From Verrucomicrobiales bacterium (lineage in GTDB: Bacteria > Verrucomicrobiota > Verrucomicrobiia > Limisphaerales > UBA9464), in contig DLVS01000738.1 of assembly GCA_003445095.1 (NCBI GenBank), forward strand, positions 1 through 12,083: DNA of 12,083 nucleotides. The letters are read 5' to 3'. Numbering within the stretch: the stretch's first letter is position 1; the number at the start of each line of letters is the position of its first letter. Of the stretch, positions 1-8,182 are shown in pieces. Below the pieces are notes generated by a model, which worked only from the letters and a program-made list of their open reading frames with translations, was not told where the DNA came from and did no database searches. A program made the translations under genes and the position numbers.

Positions 1-14
1 GGTTCAACGCGCCA

Positions 15-3000
15 TCAATGCGAGCTTAACGCCGCTGAAGTCTGCTCTTGAGCCTGTCGGCGCTCCTCAAGTTCCTCGGGGGTCAAAGCGCGCCGGAGTT
101 CCACTTGATTCCAATGTTCGACCGCCGCCGACCAACGTTGCAGTTCCGAACATTTTTGGGCCTCAGTCATATGCCAGGTCGCAATTTGGTTGGCGGTCAC
201 CTGGAATAGCTCCGGATGTTGAGCCAATAGTTCGCCCCAGCGACGTTTGACGTCTTCGGCCGGTAGCGGAATCGCTGCTCCGGGGGTCTCGACGATCTGA
301 CAATTCAGAAGTTCAGTGAACTTCTTCAAATCGTCGGGAGGGAGTTCTCGGGGCATCAGAGACCAGCGAACCGCCTCGGCCGAGGTTCGAGTGGGGCTAG
401 CAGTGACCAGGTGCTGACCATCTGGGGTAAACCAAAGGTCGCCCACGACGTGCAGGTGCAAAAACGGCGGAGTCAGTGCCTCACCTGTGGCGGCAACCCA
501 AACTCGTGCAGTGTTGTCGCGGGACCCCGACGCGAGCAACAGGCCGTCGGCCCGGAAGGTAAGCGACCGAACTTGGTGCTGATGACTCAGTACCCGCAAT
601 AGGCGGCCACTGGGACATTTCCAGATCCGAGCGGTGCCGTCCTCACTCGCCGTCGCCACCAGGTTGTTGTTCGGGCTAATTCGGCCAATGAGCACACCAT
701 CATCGTGGGGCAACTCCCAGCGGTCCCCACTGGATAAATTCATGAGCATCGCGGACATCGGGCTGAAGGAACCGTCACTTGGGGAAATCAGCGCGAATTC
801 TCCGGGCGTGTTCAGAGCCACGTGAACTTCACTTCCCCCACACTCGATGGGTTGGTGGACCTCCTCTCCTGAGCGTGCGTCATGAAAGCGGACGATCATT
901 TTGCCGTCGGTTGGCCGCGCATCGCTGCTCATTACTGTTCGACCATCACCGCTCAGGAAGACTTGCGCCCGGCCGCTCAGCTCGACTTCCCGAGGCGGCT
1001 GGTTGGTGGAGCCGTCCAACGAAAACCAATGGAATCCACTCTCGAAGCCGCGGCAAACCACCAGGAGCTGAGCGGAATCGTTCAAGAAAAAGGCTGCTTC
1101 CACCTCCCCAATTGGACCTGAAATGATTTCGGGAACGCCGGGCGAGCCGTCTCGGGCCGACCGGAGTCGTAATCCGCTCCTCGTTTCCAGAAGCACTCGC
1201 TCCCCAGTGGGGTCCAGCGTTAGGACCCGCACGGTCCCTGGAGTCTGCCAAGCCGGCCCCAAAGGTTTCCACTCTTCCGCATCCCACAATTGAAGAGTGC
1301 CTGCCGACGGCGTAGACAAGAAACGACCGCCGTCCGCCGTTCGAACGACCGGGCGGCCTCGTCCGTTCTCGATGCGGACGGGTGGATCCCCGACCATGCC
1401 CCCCAAATCCCACAGTTTCACGGAACCGTCCCGCGAAGCAGTAAGTACTCGCCGGCTGTCCGGATGGAAGCGCACGAGATGGACGTAGCCCGCGTGCTTC
1501 AAGCGAGCGATCAATTCGCCCGTCTCACCATTCCAGAGCCAAGCACCATGATCGAAGCAGGCCGTGACGATCCGGCTCTGGTCTGCGCTAAATTCGCCGT
1601 TCAAGACCGTGTGGCCGTGGGGCAACTTGTGCAAAAATCCACGGCTTCCGGTCGGCGTTGGTCGCACGGGCGACGACGTGGCCGGATTAGGGACCGCGCT
1701 CCAGACATACGCCATTCCATCGAACGAAGTGGTTAATATGCGTGAGCTGTCCTCACTAAAGGACGCGCTCGTGAGCCAAGTGAGGTGCCAAAACCAGCCT
1801 TGGCGCTCACCGGTGGCCCGATCCCACAGACCCGCGCTGTGATCTTGGCTGGCGGTCAGCAGCTTGCGCCCATCCGGGCTGTACTGAATCTGGACCAGCC
1901 TGTTTGGATCGTCAGAGATTTCGGGATGCTCTAGTGGAGGGAGAGGCGACAACTCCGGCAAGGTCCAACGCCGCGCAATTCCATCTCCGCAGGCCGCTGC
2001 CAATTCGTCGGAAGCTGGGCTGAAAGCGACCTCTTGAATCGAATGGGGCACGGGAATCCCCGCCGCAAAAGGGGTTCGGGATCCACCTTGGAACAAATGG
2101 ATCGCCGCCCTGTCCAGGTCTCCGGCCACTACCGCCAAAAATCGCCCGTCGGGACTTAGGGCCAAGTGCTGCCCCGCATCTCGAAGCCTGAATTGCCCGA
2201 TCTCCTGGCCAGATTCGATGTTCCACCAGCGAACGAATTGGTCCTCGCCCGTCGTCACCAGAGTACGCCCGTCGTCCAGAAACACGACGCTCATCACTTC
2301 ACTGTCGTGGGAAAAGGTTTGGACCGATTTCCCATTCCCCATCTCCAACAATTCGAGTTTGCCTCGCGGGTGGGCAATGAGCACTTGGTCCGTGCGCGGA
2401 CGGAAAACCACCACGTGAACCTCCTCCGGAAACCACCACGCCTGCACTAGGGCGGGCGCCTGCTGCAACTGTGTCGCCACTCGCATTCGATGCAGATACT
2501 CATCGCCGTTTCCCGAGTTACGAAGGCGCGACGCTTCACTAACAAGACGAAGCGCCTCGGCCTGGTAGAGCGCCGATCCCAGGACGTCTCCCCGGGAACG
2601 AGTCGCCTCGCCGAGCGCCACTTGAAGTCCTACTAGTCGTTGATGGGCGGTGCGTTCATTTTTGTTCGCCTTTTGCGTTTCTACTGCCAGGTCTTCAGCT
2701 GTCCGCGCCCGACTCCGGGCCTCTTGGTCGGCGCGGTAGGTCTGCCACCCGAGGATTCCGACGACAACGGCGGCCACGACGCCGGTCCGGAGTACGCCCT
2801 TGAGAAACGCCCGGCGTTCGCGATCCGATTCTCGCTGGCGACGCTCCACCAAGGTCCGGATCCGTACCGCCAACTCACCCACGGATGCCAGTCGTTGCTC
2901 CGGGACGGCGGCGAGGCAGCGCGAGAGATCTTCACGCACGAGCGGATCGCCAATATGCGCCGCCCAGTCCGCGGTAACCGGTCGCATGAAATCCCCCACC

Positions 3001-4403
3001 AACAATTGGTACATCAGCACCCCGAGGGCGTAGAGGTCGCTCTTCACGCTCGGGTCCTCCCCTTGCAACAACTCCGGGGCCAGGTAGACGTGACCATCGA
3101 ACCGCGGACCCACTGGCACCGCGCCAGTGGGCGTCGAATCCCAGAGCATTTTGATCGCGGCGAGCGTCTCGTCCGCCGACACTTGGCCCAGTCCTAACCT
3201 CGCCAGTTTGACCTGCGGCCGACCCGCTCCGTCTTCCGCAACGACAACGGCGCCGGGCTTTAGGTCGCCGTGGATAATGCCAGCCCGATGCGCTCCCTCT
3301 AAGGCATCGGCTAGCTGAGCAATCAGCTCCAGTTTCGTCTCTTGGGAAGCCGTTTCTCCGGCCGTCTCCAGCCAGTCCGGCAGCGGGCGTCCGGGAACGA
3401 ATTCATAGGCGACGTAATACGGCGGAACTTCGAGGGCGCAGGCGGTCACCCGAGCCAAATGCGGATGCTCTCCCGCGAGTCGCACCAAGCCCTCCAGCAA
3501 CTCACGACGCTGGCGCAGCCGTTTCAGGCGATTCGCTTCGAAGCAAAATCGCAAAATGCAGCGAACGGAAGTTTCTCGATTCACCGCTCGCCAGACTTCT
3601 TCGGCCGGCCCACCTCCTAAACGTCGCTCAAGGCGCCAATCGGAACCCGGGACGGGTTCGCCGCCCGCTGGCCGCCATCCCGTGATGTTAGCCGAATCGT
3701 TCTTCTTCTTTGCGGCAGCGGGTGCTTGCAGAAACGCTAACCCGACCTCCCCAACCTCGAAGAGTTCCTGCGGATGGTCGAGGTTCGCCAATTGGTGGAT
3801 TCCATGGCTGACCCACGAGAGCTCCCCCAAGTCCCGTCCCAACGCGTCGGACCATGCTTGCCGCGCCCGATCAAACGCGGACTGCGTCAGCAAAATCTGG
3901 TCGGCGCCTCCAAGGCTCATCACCCGGTTCGCTCGGTCCACTTCCAGCCCAAACAAATCTTTAGAACCATCGGGGAAATGGCGGACTTCCACCTCTCCGA
4001 AGTGAATTCCCATCCGATCTCGCAATCGTCGCGCCGGGGGTTCGCCGGGCCACAGGCCGCGGATTCGGCGTTGCAAGATCAAGGCAAACCGCAACGCCCG
4101 CGCCGGCGAGTCGAAGCTCAAGAACATCCCATCGCCGGCCGTGCTGATCTCTTCTCCCTCCCCGACCTCCTTCAGCACCAACCGGGCCTCCTCATGGCGG
4201 CGCAGAATTCGTTCGGTGCCTTCTCGGTCGCCTAAAACTTGTTTCAGCAGAGTCGATCCGACGATATCCGTGAAAACTAAGGCTCGTCCGGAAGAGGACC
4301 GCTCTGACCGGCTCGACGCTGCGTCTGGAGGGTCAGATTGGTCGGAAGCGCCCATGGAAGCTTTTGTCGAAGCTGCCAGAAGCAACCGGTACCCGCAATA
4401 CAT
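15..4403 (-). CDS. Cyclase-like / pseudokinase / WD40-repeat membrane signalling protein
   Basis: Multidomain signalling protein of 1462 residues counted from the most upstream ATG. The ATG at 4355 (residue 17) is an equally good start, and neither has a clear ribosome-binding site. Residues 41-225 form a class III adenylate/guanylate cyclase domain with FTDIVGS (Asp46) and AGDG (Asp91). Residues 251-520 have a protein-kinase fold with HGDLKP (378-383), APE (442-444) and SDLYALG. The VAIK Lys position is Arg285, the catalytic-loop Asn is Ala385 and DFG reads RLG (402-404), so phosphotransfer is unlikely. A membrane segment lies at about 540-555 and a coiled coil at 558-625. WD40-type repeats run from about 655 to 1350, with endings such as GLWD, WLWN, KLWD and RIWK; roughly two propellers' worth. 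The C-terminal helical tail is of the type seen in related PVC-group proteins. Predicted topology is a cytoplasmic N-terminal sensor and effector half with the propellers across the membrane. It lies downstream of pabB on the same strand, 122 bases away or 170 from the inner start. Domain calls are firm; signalling function is inferred. Confidence 0.9.
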   Translation of the reverse strand: MYCGYRLLLAASTKASMGASDQSDPPDAASSRSERSSSGRALVFTDIVGSTLLKQVLGDREGTERILRRHEEARLVLKEVGEGEEISTAGDGMFLSFDSPARALRFALILQRRIRGLWPGEPPARRLRDRMGIHFGEVEVRHFPDGSKDLFGLEVDRANRVMSLGGADQILLTQSAFDRARQAWSDALGRDLGELSWVSHGIHQLANLDHPQELFEVGEVGLAFLQAPAAAKKKNDSANITGWRPAGGEPVPGSDWRLERRLGGGPAEEVWRAVNRETSVRCILRFCFEANRLKRLRQRRELLEGLVRLAGEHPHLARVTACALEVPPYYVAYEFVPGRPLPDWLETAGETASQETKLELIAQLADALEGAHRAGIIHGDLKPGAVVVAEDGAGRPQVKLARLGLGQVSADETLAAIKMLWDSTPTGAVPVGPRFDGHVYLAPELLQGEDPSVKSDLYALGVLMYQLLVGDFMRPVTADWAAHIGDPLVREDLSRCLAAVPEQRLASVGELAVRIRTLVERRQRESDRERRAFLKGVLRTGVVAAVVVGILGWQTYRADQEARSRARTAEDLAVETQKANKNERTAHQRLVGLQVALGEATRSRGDVLGSALYQAEALRLVSEASRLRNSGNGDEYLHRMRVATQLQQAPALVQAWWFPEEVHVVVFRPRTDQVLIAHPRGKLELLEMGNGKSVQTFSHDSEVMSVVFLDDGRTLVTTGEDQFVRWWNIESGQEIGQFRLRDAGQHLALSPDGRFLAVVAGDLDRAAIHLFQGGSRTPFAAGIPVPHSIQEVAFSPASDELAAACGDGIARRWTLPELSPLPPLEHPEISDDPNRLVQIQYSPDGRKLLTASQDHSAGLWDRATGERQGWFWHLTWLTSASFSEDSSRILTTSFDGMAYVWSAVPNPATSSPVRPTPTGSRGFLHKLPHGHTVLNGEFSADQSRIVTACFDHGAWLWNGETGELIARLKHAGYVHLVRFHPDSRRVLTASRDGSVKLWDLGGMVGDPPVRIENGRGRPVVRTADGGRFLSTPSAGTLQLWDAEEWKPLGPAWQTPGTVRVLTLDPTGERVLLETRSGLRLRSARDGSPGVPEIISGPIGEVEAAFFLNDSAQLLVVCRGFESGFHWFSLDGSTNQPPREVELSGRAQVFLSGDGRTVMSSDARPTDGKMIVRFHDARSGEEVHQPIECGGSEVHVALNTPGEFALISPSDGSFSPMSAMLMNLSSGDRWELPHDDGVLIGRISPNNNLVATASEDGTARIWKCPSGRLLRVLSHQHQVRSLTFRADGLLLASGSRDNTARVWVAATGEALTPPFLHLHVVGDLWFTPDGQHLVTASPTRTSAEAVRWSLMPRELPPDDLKKFTELLNCQIVETPGAAIPLPAEDVKRRWGELLAQHPELFQVTANQIATWHMTEAQKCSELQRWSAAVEHWNQVELRRALTPEELEERRQAQEQTSAALSSH

Positions 4404-4525
4404 TCACCCGGAACAAGCTGGCGTTGGGAGAGTGCGGGCCGAGATGCCGCGCCAAAATGGTGCTATCGCGGGAGACACTGCGGATCTGTCACTCTGGCTC
4501 GCCAGGTCGCGGCAAGACCGGTGCC

Positions 4526-6022
4526 TCACTCCATCGGCGTCTTGCCTGCGAGGTTGGAGGATTCGCGACGGCAGCTCGAACCATCTCGGACAGCCGGAGT
4601 GGTCGTACAAGCCGGATGGAGCGACGCCAGAAACCCGCCCGCCTTGGCTAAAGTCTCTTGGTATTCCGCGTCCGGAATTGAATCGGCGACGATTCCCGAG
4701 CCAACATGAAACCAGACCTTTCGGTCCTTCACCACTGCGGTCCGAATCGTGACGCTTAGCTGACTCTCCCGATTAAAACCCAGGTAACCGTGACATCCAC
4801 AGTACGGGCCCCGTGCGACCGGTTCCAATTCGTCGATGATTTCGAGCGCGCGGATCTTCGGGGCGCCGCTAATACTGCCCCCAGGAAAGCACGCCGACAG
4901 CGCATCTAAGTGGGTTACTTCAGCCCGGAGCCGGCCTTCGATCGTCGAAACCAAATGTTGGACCTGCGCGAATCGTTCGAGGTGCATGAGGTCGGGCACG
5001 CGCACGGTGCCGTAATCGCAAATCCGCCCCAGATCGTTGCGCAAAAGGTCGGTGATCATCACCAGTTCCGCGTTTTCCTTTTCGCTCCGCTGCAGCTCCC
5101 AACCGAGTTGAATGTCGCGCACGGGATCTCGATCACGAGGACGTGTTCCCTTGATCGGGCGAGTGACGATATGCCGTCCGCTTAGACGCAGAAATAGTTC
5201 CGGCGATGACGAGACAAGTTGGAAGTCCCGGCAATCGAAGTACGCCGAGAAGGGGGCGGGGGATTGCGTGGTAAGCCGCAAAAAAAAATCCCAGCCCGAA
5301 CCCCCGCAGTCCGCCCGGAGCCGGTGCGCCAGATTCACTTGATAGATGTCACCCGCGCGGATGTACCGCTGAGCTTGCTCGACGGCGCGGAGAAACTCCG
5401 GGCGTGACATTGACGTAGCCACCTCCGGCTCCGCGGACGACGCGACGTTGGGATTTGTCGAATACACCTCCGTGTCCGGGGGTATTGCCAAGCGGCCACG
5501 CCACCACTCGAGTTGCCGTTTCAACTCACCGACGTTGCGGTTGCCTTGCTCATCGAGCCCGGTAGCGACGATCCAGGTCTTGCGAAGCTCATGGTCGAAA
5601 ACCACCAAACTCGCAAAGAAACCAAGGTGGCAATCCGGCAATTCGAGGTCGTTGATCGCGCGTCGGGTGAGCCGCGGCTCGACGAATTGTTTGAGGTCGA
5701 ATCCCCAATATCCGAAGCAGCCCCCGAGCGGAAACGGAAGGTCGGGCTCATCCAACAGTTCAAACCGGGCCAACAACGGCCCTAAATGTCGCCAAGGATT
5801 TCCAAATTGATGCTCCACCCGACCGTCGGCGTAACAAGTTTCACAGGTGGTACCCCAAGAACGGAAGGTCAGGGTTGGACGCGCCGCCACCAAGGAATAC
5901 CGCGCGCTGGGCACATCGAACGTGCCCGTGCGAAGCAGCACGCTCCCAGGTTCGTCGCGCAGAGCAGACGCCAGTGAATCGGGAGTGTGCCGCGTAAAGG
6001 ATTCGGCAACGGCAACGCGCAT
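4526..6022 (-). CDS. pabB: Aminodeoxychorismate synthase component I (PabB)
   Basis: Chorismate-binding enzyme of 498 residues that aminates chorismate to 4-amino-4-deoxychorismate for p-aminobenzoate and folate synthesis, using ammonia from a PabA glutaminase. The N-terminal half (1-190) is the anthranilate synthase I-type N domain. The chorismate-binding domain (about 205-468) holds SSSPELFL (271-278), PIKGTRPR (289-296), LLRND (326-330), FPGGSISGAPK (379-389) and GSGIVADS (441-448). Lys291 in PIKGT is the residue that distinguishes PabB from TrpE, which has Ala there, so PabB is preferred. The last 30 residues are a low-similarity tail. The ATG at 6022 is supported by AAGGTGG three bases upstream. 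No pabA or pabC lies in the window, so the glutaminase partner is encoded elsewhere or shared with TrpG. A run of nine T in the coding strand (5280-5288) encodes part of WDFFLRL and is a possible slippage site. Confidence 0.93.
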   Translation of the reverse strand: MRVAVAESFTRHTPDSLASALRDEPGSVLLRTGTFDVPSARYSLVAARPTLTFRSWGTTCETCYADGRVEHQFGNPWRHLGPLLARFELLDEPDLPFPLGGCFGYWGFDLKQFVEPRLTRRAINDLELPDCHLGFFASLVVFDHELRKTWIVATGLDEQGNRNVGELKRQLEWWRGRLAIPPDTEVYSTNPNVASSAEPEVATSMSRPEFLRAVEQAQRYIRAGDIYQVNLAHRLRADCGGSGWDFFLRLTTQSPAPFSAYFDCRDFQLVSSSPELFLRLSGRHIVTRPIKGTRPRDRDPVRDIQLGWELQRSEKENAELVMITDLLRNDLGRICDYGTVRVPDLMHLERFAQVQHLVSTIEGRLRAEVTHLDALSACFPGGSISGAPKIRALEIIDELEPVARGPYCGCHGYLGFNRESQLSVTIRTAVVKDRKVWFHVGSGIVADSIPDAEYQETLAKAGGFLASLHPACTTTPAVRDGSSCRRESSNLAGKTPME

Positions 6023-6025
6023 CGG

Positions 6026-6032
6026 CCACCTT
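6026..6032 (-). promoter_or_regulatory. Ribosome-binding site of pabB
   Basis: On the minus strand AAGGTGG stands three bases before the ATG at 6022. It is one of only two good Shine-Dalgarno sequences in the window and supports the chosen pabB start. The spacing is short but workable. Confidence 0.5.
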
Positions 6033-6123
6033 GCCTAGAGTGGCACAACGGCCCCCACGCGAAAGTCGCGCCATTGAAAAACCGATCCATCACCGGCGAG
6101 CGGCCAGTAGCCGATCGTCATTC

Positions 6124-6138
6124 GGTTCCGTTGGAACC
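6124..6138. repeat. Inverted repeat GGTTCC-GTT-GGAACC in the divergent intergenic region
   Basis: Perfect 6-bp arms around a three-base centre, located about 100 bases upstream of pabB and 130 bases upstream of the divergently oriented prepilin-like gene. It could be an operator or a small hairpin. No T-run follows on either strand, so it is not an intrinsic terminator. A regulatory role is only inferred from position. Confidence 0.3.
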
Positions 6139-6270
6139 AGTCAAAATTCCGAGAGCCGCTCGTTACCGAGATTCGCCGGAGAATTGTCGGGCGTGCATTC
6201 CAGATAGGACACCGTGCCCCGCGGGCATGGCTCGTCGGGCAGCGCCAGGGGATGTTGATGTCGTTAGCCC

Positions 6271-7083
6271 ATGCCTTTTATGCGTCAGCCCGCATCATCC
6301 TCGCGCCGTCAGTTGGCCTTCACTTTGATCGAGTTGCTGGTGGTGATAGCCATCATCGCAATTCTTGCCGGAATGCTGTTGCCCGCGCTGGCCAAGGCGA
6401 AGAGCAAAGCCACTCAGACCGCGTGCCTGAACAACCTGCGTCAGATCGGCCTGGCCACCATCATGTACGTCAACGAATTCAGGATGTACCCCGGCTGCAT
6501 CGACGCTCGGCCAGGGCCAGGTTATTTCTCCTACCTTTGGGTCAATCGCTTGTTTTCTCAAATGGGTACGAATCGGACCGCTTTTTGGTGCCCGGCCGGC
6601 AAAGGCATCTGGCGGTGGGACACGAACGTCAACCGAACCTTGCGCAATCAGTTGGAATACATCGGCACGCCGGTATTCCGCTTGGGAGCTGCCGCGTTCA
6701 CCTACGGATATAACGACTGGGGGCTGGCAGCGCCCGGCGCCAAACCTCAATTGGGCCTCGGCGGGGACATCGGGCCAGGGTTTTCTGAGGAGGTGCGGGA
6801 AGGAGCGGTGCTGGCGCCGACCGAATTGATCATGTTGGCCGATTCGAAAACCGACACCAATTGGGATGGCAACATTGATCCCAAAGAATCGGATCAATGG
6901 CCGTCCAATCGCCATAGCCGGCGCACCAATATCCAATTTGCTGACGGTCACGCCGAGTCGGCTGTCAGGAAGGAAGTCGTCAATCCGAAGAACAACGAAT
7001 GGCGGCGACGATGGAACAACGACAATCAGCCGCATTTGGAAATCGGGCAATGGGGGGGCGATCCGGGTACCGGCAAAGACTAA
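6271..7083 (+). CDS. Prepilin-type N-terminal cleavage/methylation protein with H-X9-DG C-terminal motif
   Basis: Secreted or pilus-like protein of 270 residues. The N-terminus has a short basic leader (SRRQLA) followed by [20 protein letters not shown] (17-36), the class III (type IV prepilin / type II secretion pseudopilin) signal. A prepilin peptidase would cut after Ala16 and methylate Phe17. Residues 51-75 ([12 protein letters not shown], then a Tyr-rich stretch) are typical of the large PVC-group family of such proteins. His215 and Asp225-Gly226 form the H-X9-DG motif near the C-terminus. The ATG at 6271 is the first in frame after a TAG at 6265; Met4 at 6280 is an alternative, and no strong ribosome-binding site is seen. 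The family is often present in dozens of copies per verrucomicrobial genome and its exact role is unknown. It lies alone between pabB (divergent) and rpoZ. Confidence 0.88.
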   Translation: MPFMRQPASSSRRQLAFTLIELLVVIAIIAILAGMLLPALAKAKSKATQTACLNNLRQIGLATIMYVNEFRMYPGCIDARPGPGYFSYLWVNRLFSQMGTNRTAFWCPAGKGIWRWDTNVNRTLRNQLEYIGTPVFRLGAAAFTYGYNDWGLAAPGAKPQLGLGGDIGPGFSEEVREGAVLAPTELIMLADSKTDTNWDGNIDPKESDQWPSNRHSRRTNIQFADGHAESAVRKEVVNPKNNEWRRRWNNDNQPHLEIGQWGGDPGTGKD

Positions 7084-7241
7084 GCGAAGCCGGCGAACGT
7101 CTAGACTCATCGTCGCGTTACGTTCGAGGCAACGGCGGCAGATACCCACCCGAAGGTTCGACAGTCGGCGTCTAAAAATTTAGGATTGCTCCAGCGGTCT
7201 TCCCCCGTACCTTCCCCGTCCTTTAGCGATTGTCTTTATCC

Positions 7242-7520
7242 ATGAACGTCGAACTCACCCGCAGGGCACTCGAAAAAGTAGGCAACCCTCACGTGCTCGT
7301 AAATCTAGTGTCCCGGCGCGTCCGCCAATTGAACAGTGGCGGAGGGGGCATTAGCCGGCCGTTGGTTCAGGAGGATCCGGGCATGGGCGTGGCCGACATT
7401 GCGCTACTCGAACTGATCGAAGACAAGATTGGATATTATTTCGAGGATACTGGCGAACCCGGTAGCAAAGCGGCGGAAGCACCGAAACGGAAGCGCCGCC
7501 CCCGAGCTGTGACGCCGTAG
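7242..7520 (+). CDS. rpoZ: DNA-directed RNA polymerase subunit omega (RpoZ)
   Basis: Small subunit of 92 residues that binds the beta' C-terminus and helps RNA polymerase assembly. It begins MNVELTRRALEKVGN. Residues 20-30 (VNLVSRRVRQL) correspond to the conserved omega helix, and ADIALLELIEDKI (51-63) to the second conserved segment. A Gly-rich insert (33-36) lies between them, and the tail is basic (PKRKRRPR). The ATG at 7242 is preferred over the in-frame TTG at 7230, because it matches the usual omega N-terminus. No Shine-Dalgarno sequence precedes it. It lies 115 bases before smpB on the same strand, probably in one transcript. An AT-rich element, CTAAAAATTTAG, sits at 7172-7183 and may belong to its promoter region, but I cannot assign -35 and -10 boxes. 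Confidence 0.85.
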   Translation: MNVELTRRALEKVGNPHVLVNLVSRRVRQLNSGGGGISRPLVQEDPGMGVADIALLELIEDKIGYYFEDTGEPGSKAAEAPKRKRRPRAVTP

Positions 7521-7635
7521 GTGGGCGGTGCCGTCGCCCGAGGGAAGTCGAAGGGCGGGAGAAGAAATCATCGGCTTTCTTTTGCGTTGGTGGCGATTTG
7601 CCTATGCTGCGGGCAACCAACACCCGCGCTGTTTC

Positions 7636-8091
7636 ATGGGCGATATTCTCACCAATCCCAAGGCTCGCCGAGACTACCAGATCCTGGAAACGGTCGAGGC
7701 GGGCATCGTGTTGCGCGGGACCGAAGTCAAGTCGTTGCGCGGGGGGCGCGGGCAGATTTCAGATGCTTTTGCGCGAGTCGAACAGGGACAGGCCTGGTTG
7801 TATAATGTCCACATCGACGAGTATTCCCACGGAAATATCCACAACCATCTGCCGAAACAAAAACGGCGCCTGTTGCTGCACAAATCGGAGATTCGTAAGC
7901 TCTTCAGCCTGGCGAGCATCAAAGGCAATACGCTGGTTCCGCTGTCCTTCTACTGGAAAAACAACCGCGTGAAAGTTTCGCTCGCCGTCGGCAAAGCCAA
8001 GGCGGAGTACGATAAACGCCACGACCTGCAACGCCGCGAAACGGAGCGAGAGATTCAGCGAGCTCTGCAGCGAGATCGGCCGGCGCGTTAA
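7636..8091 (+). CDS. smpB: SsrA-binding protein SmpB
   Basis: SmpB (151 residues) binds the tRNA-like domain of tmRNA and delivers it to stalled ribosomes in trans-translation. Family hallmarks are all present: NPKARRDYQILET (7-19), AGIVLRGTEVKSLR (22-35), EYSHGNIHNH (62-71), LLLHKSEIRKL (79-89), LVPLSFYWKNNRVKVSLAVGK (100-120) and the basic C-terminal tail with YDKRHDLQRRETEREIQRAL (125-144), which enters the ribosomal mRNA channel. The length is normal. The frame is open upstream to 7528, but that extension is unlike the family, so the ATG at 7636 is chosen although it lacks a clear ribosome-binding site. No ssrA (tmRNA) gene was recognised nearby. It probably shares a transcript with rpoZ; whether the RNA-repair genes starting 91 bases downstream are co-transcribed is unknown. 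Confidence 0.96.
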   Translation: MGDILTNPKARRDYQILETVEAGIVLRGTEVKSLRGGRGQISDAFARVEQGQAWLYNVHIDEYSHGNIHNHLPKQKRRLLLHKSEIRKLFSLASIKGNTLVPLSFYWKNNRVKVSLAVGKAKAEYDKRHDLQRRETEREIQRALQRDRPAR

Positions 8092-8182
8092 CCAAATCCG
8101 GACTCCGAAATAGGATGAGAAACATTTCCTCGTTCGCTTCCCCGATGGGTTTGAAGCTTCGCTGACACACGACCAACTCGAG

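Noticed and set aside
4526..6022. Anthranilate synthase component I (TrpE) as the identity of this gene
   Set aside because: The key motif is PIKGT with Lys291, characteristic of PabB; TrpE has PIAGT.
6295..7149. Long minus-strand open frame (284 codons) opposite the prepilin-like gene
   Set aside because: It is antisense to a clear gene with a recognisable prepilin signal and H-X9-DG motif; the translation has no family features and is a by-product of high GC.
7528..7635. Longer SmpB starting at 7528
   Set aside because: SmpB proteins begin just before the NPKARRDY motif; the extra 36 residues are unlike the family.
8092..8182. tmRNA (ssrA) or tRNA gene beside smpB
   Set aside because: No cloverleaf, TTCGA loop context or CCA end could be found in this short gap.
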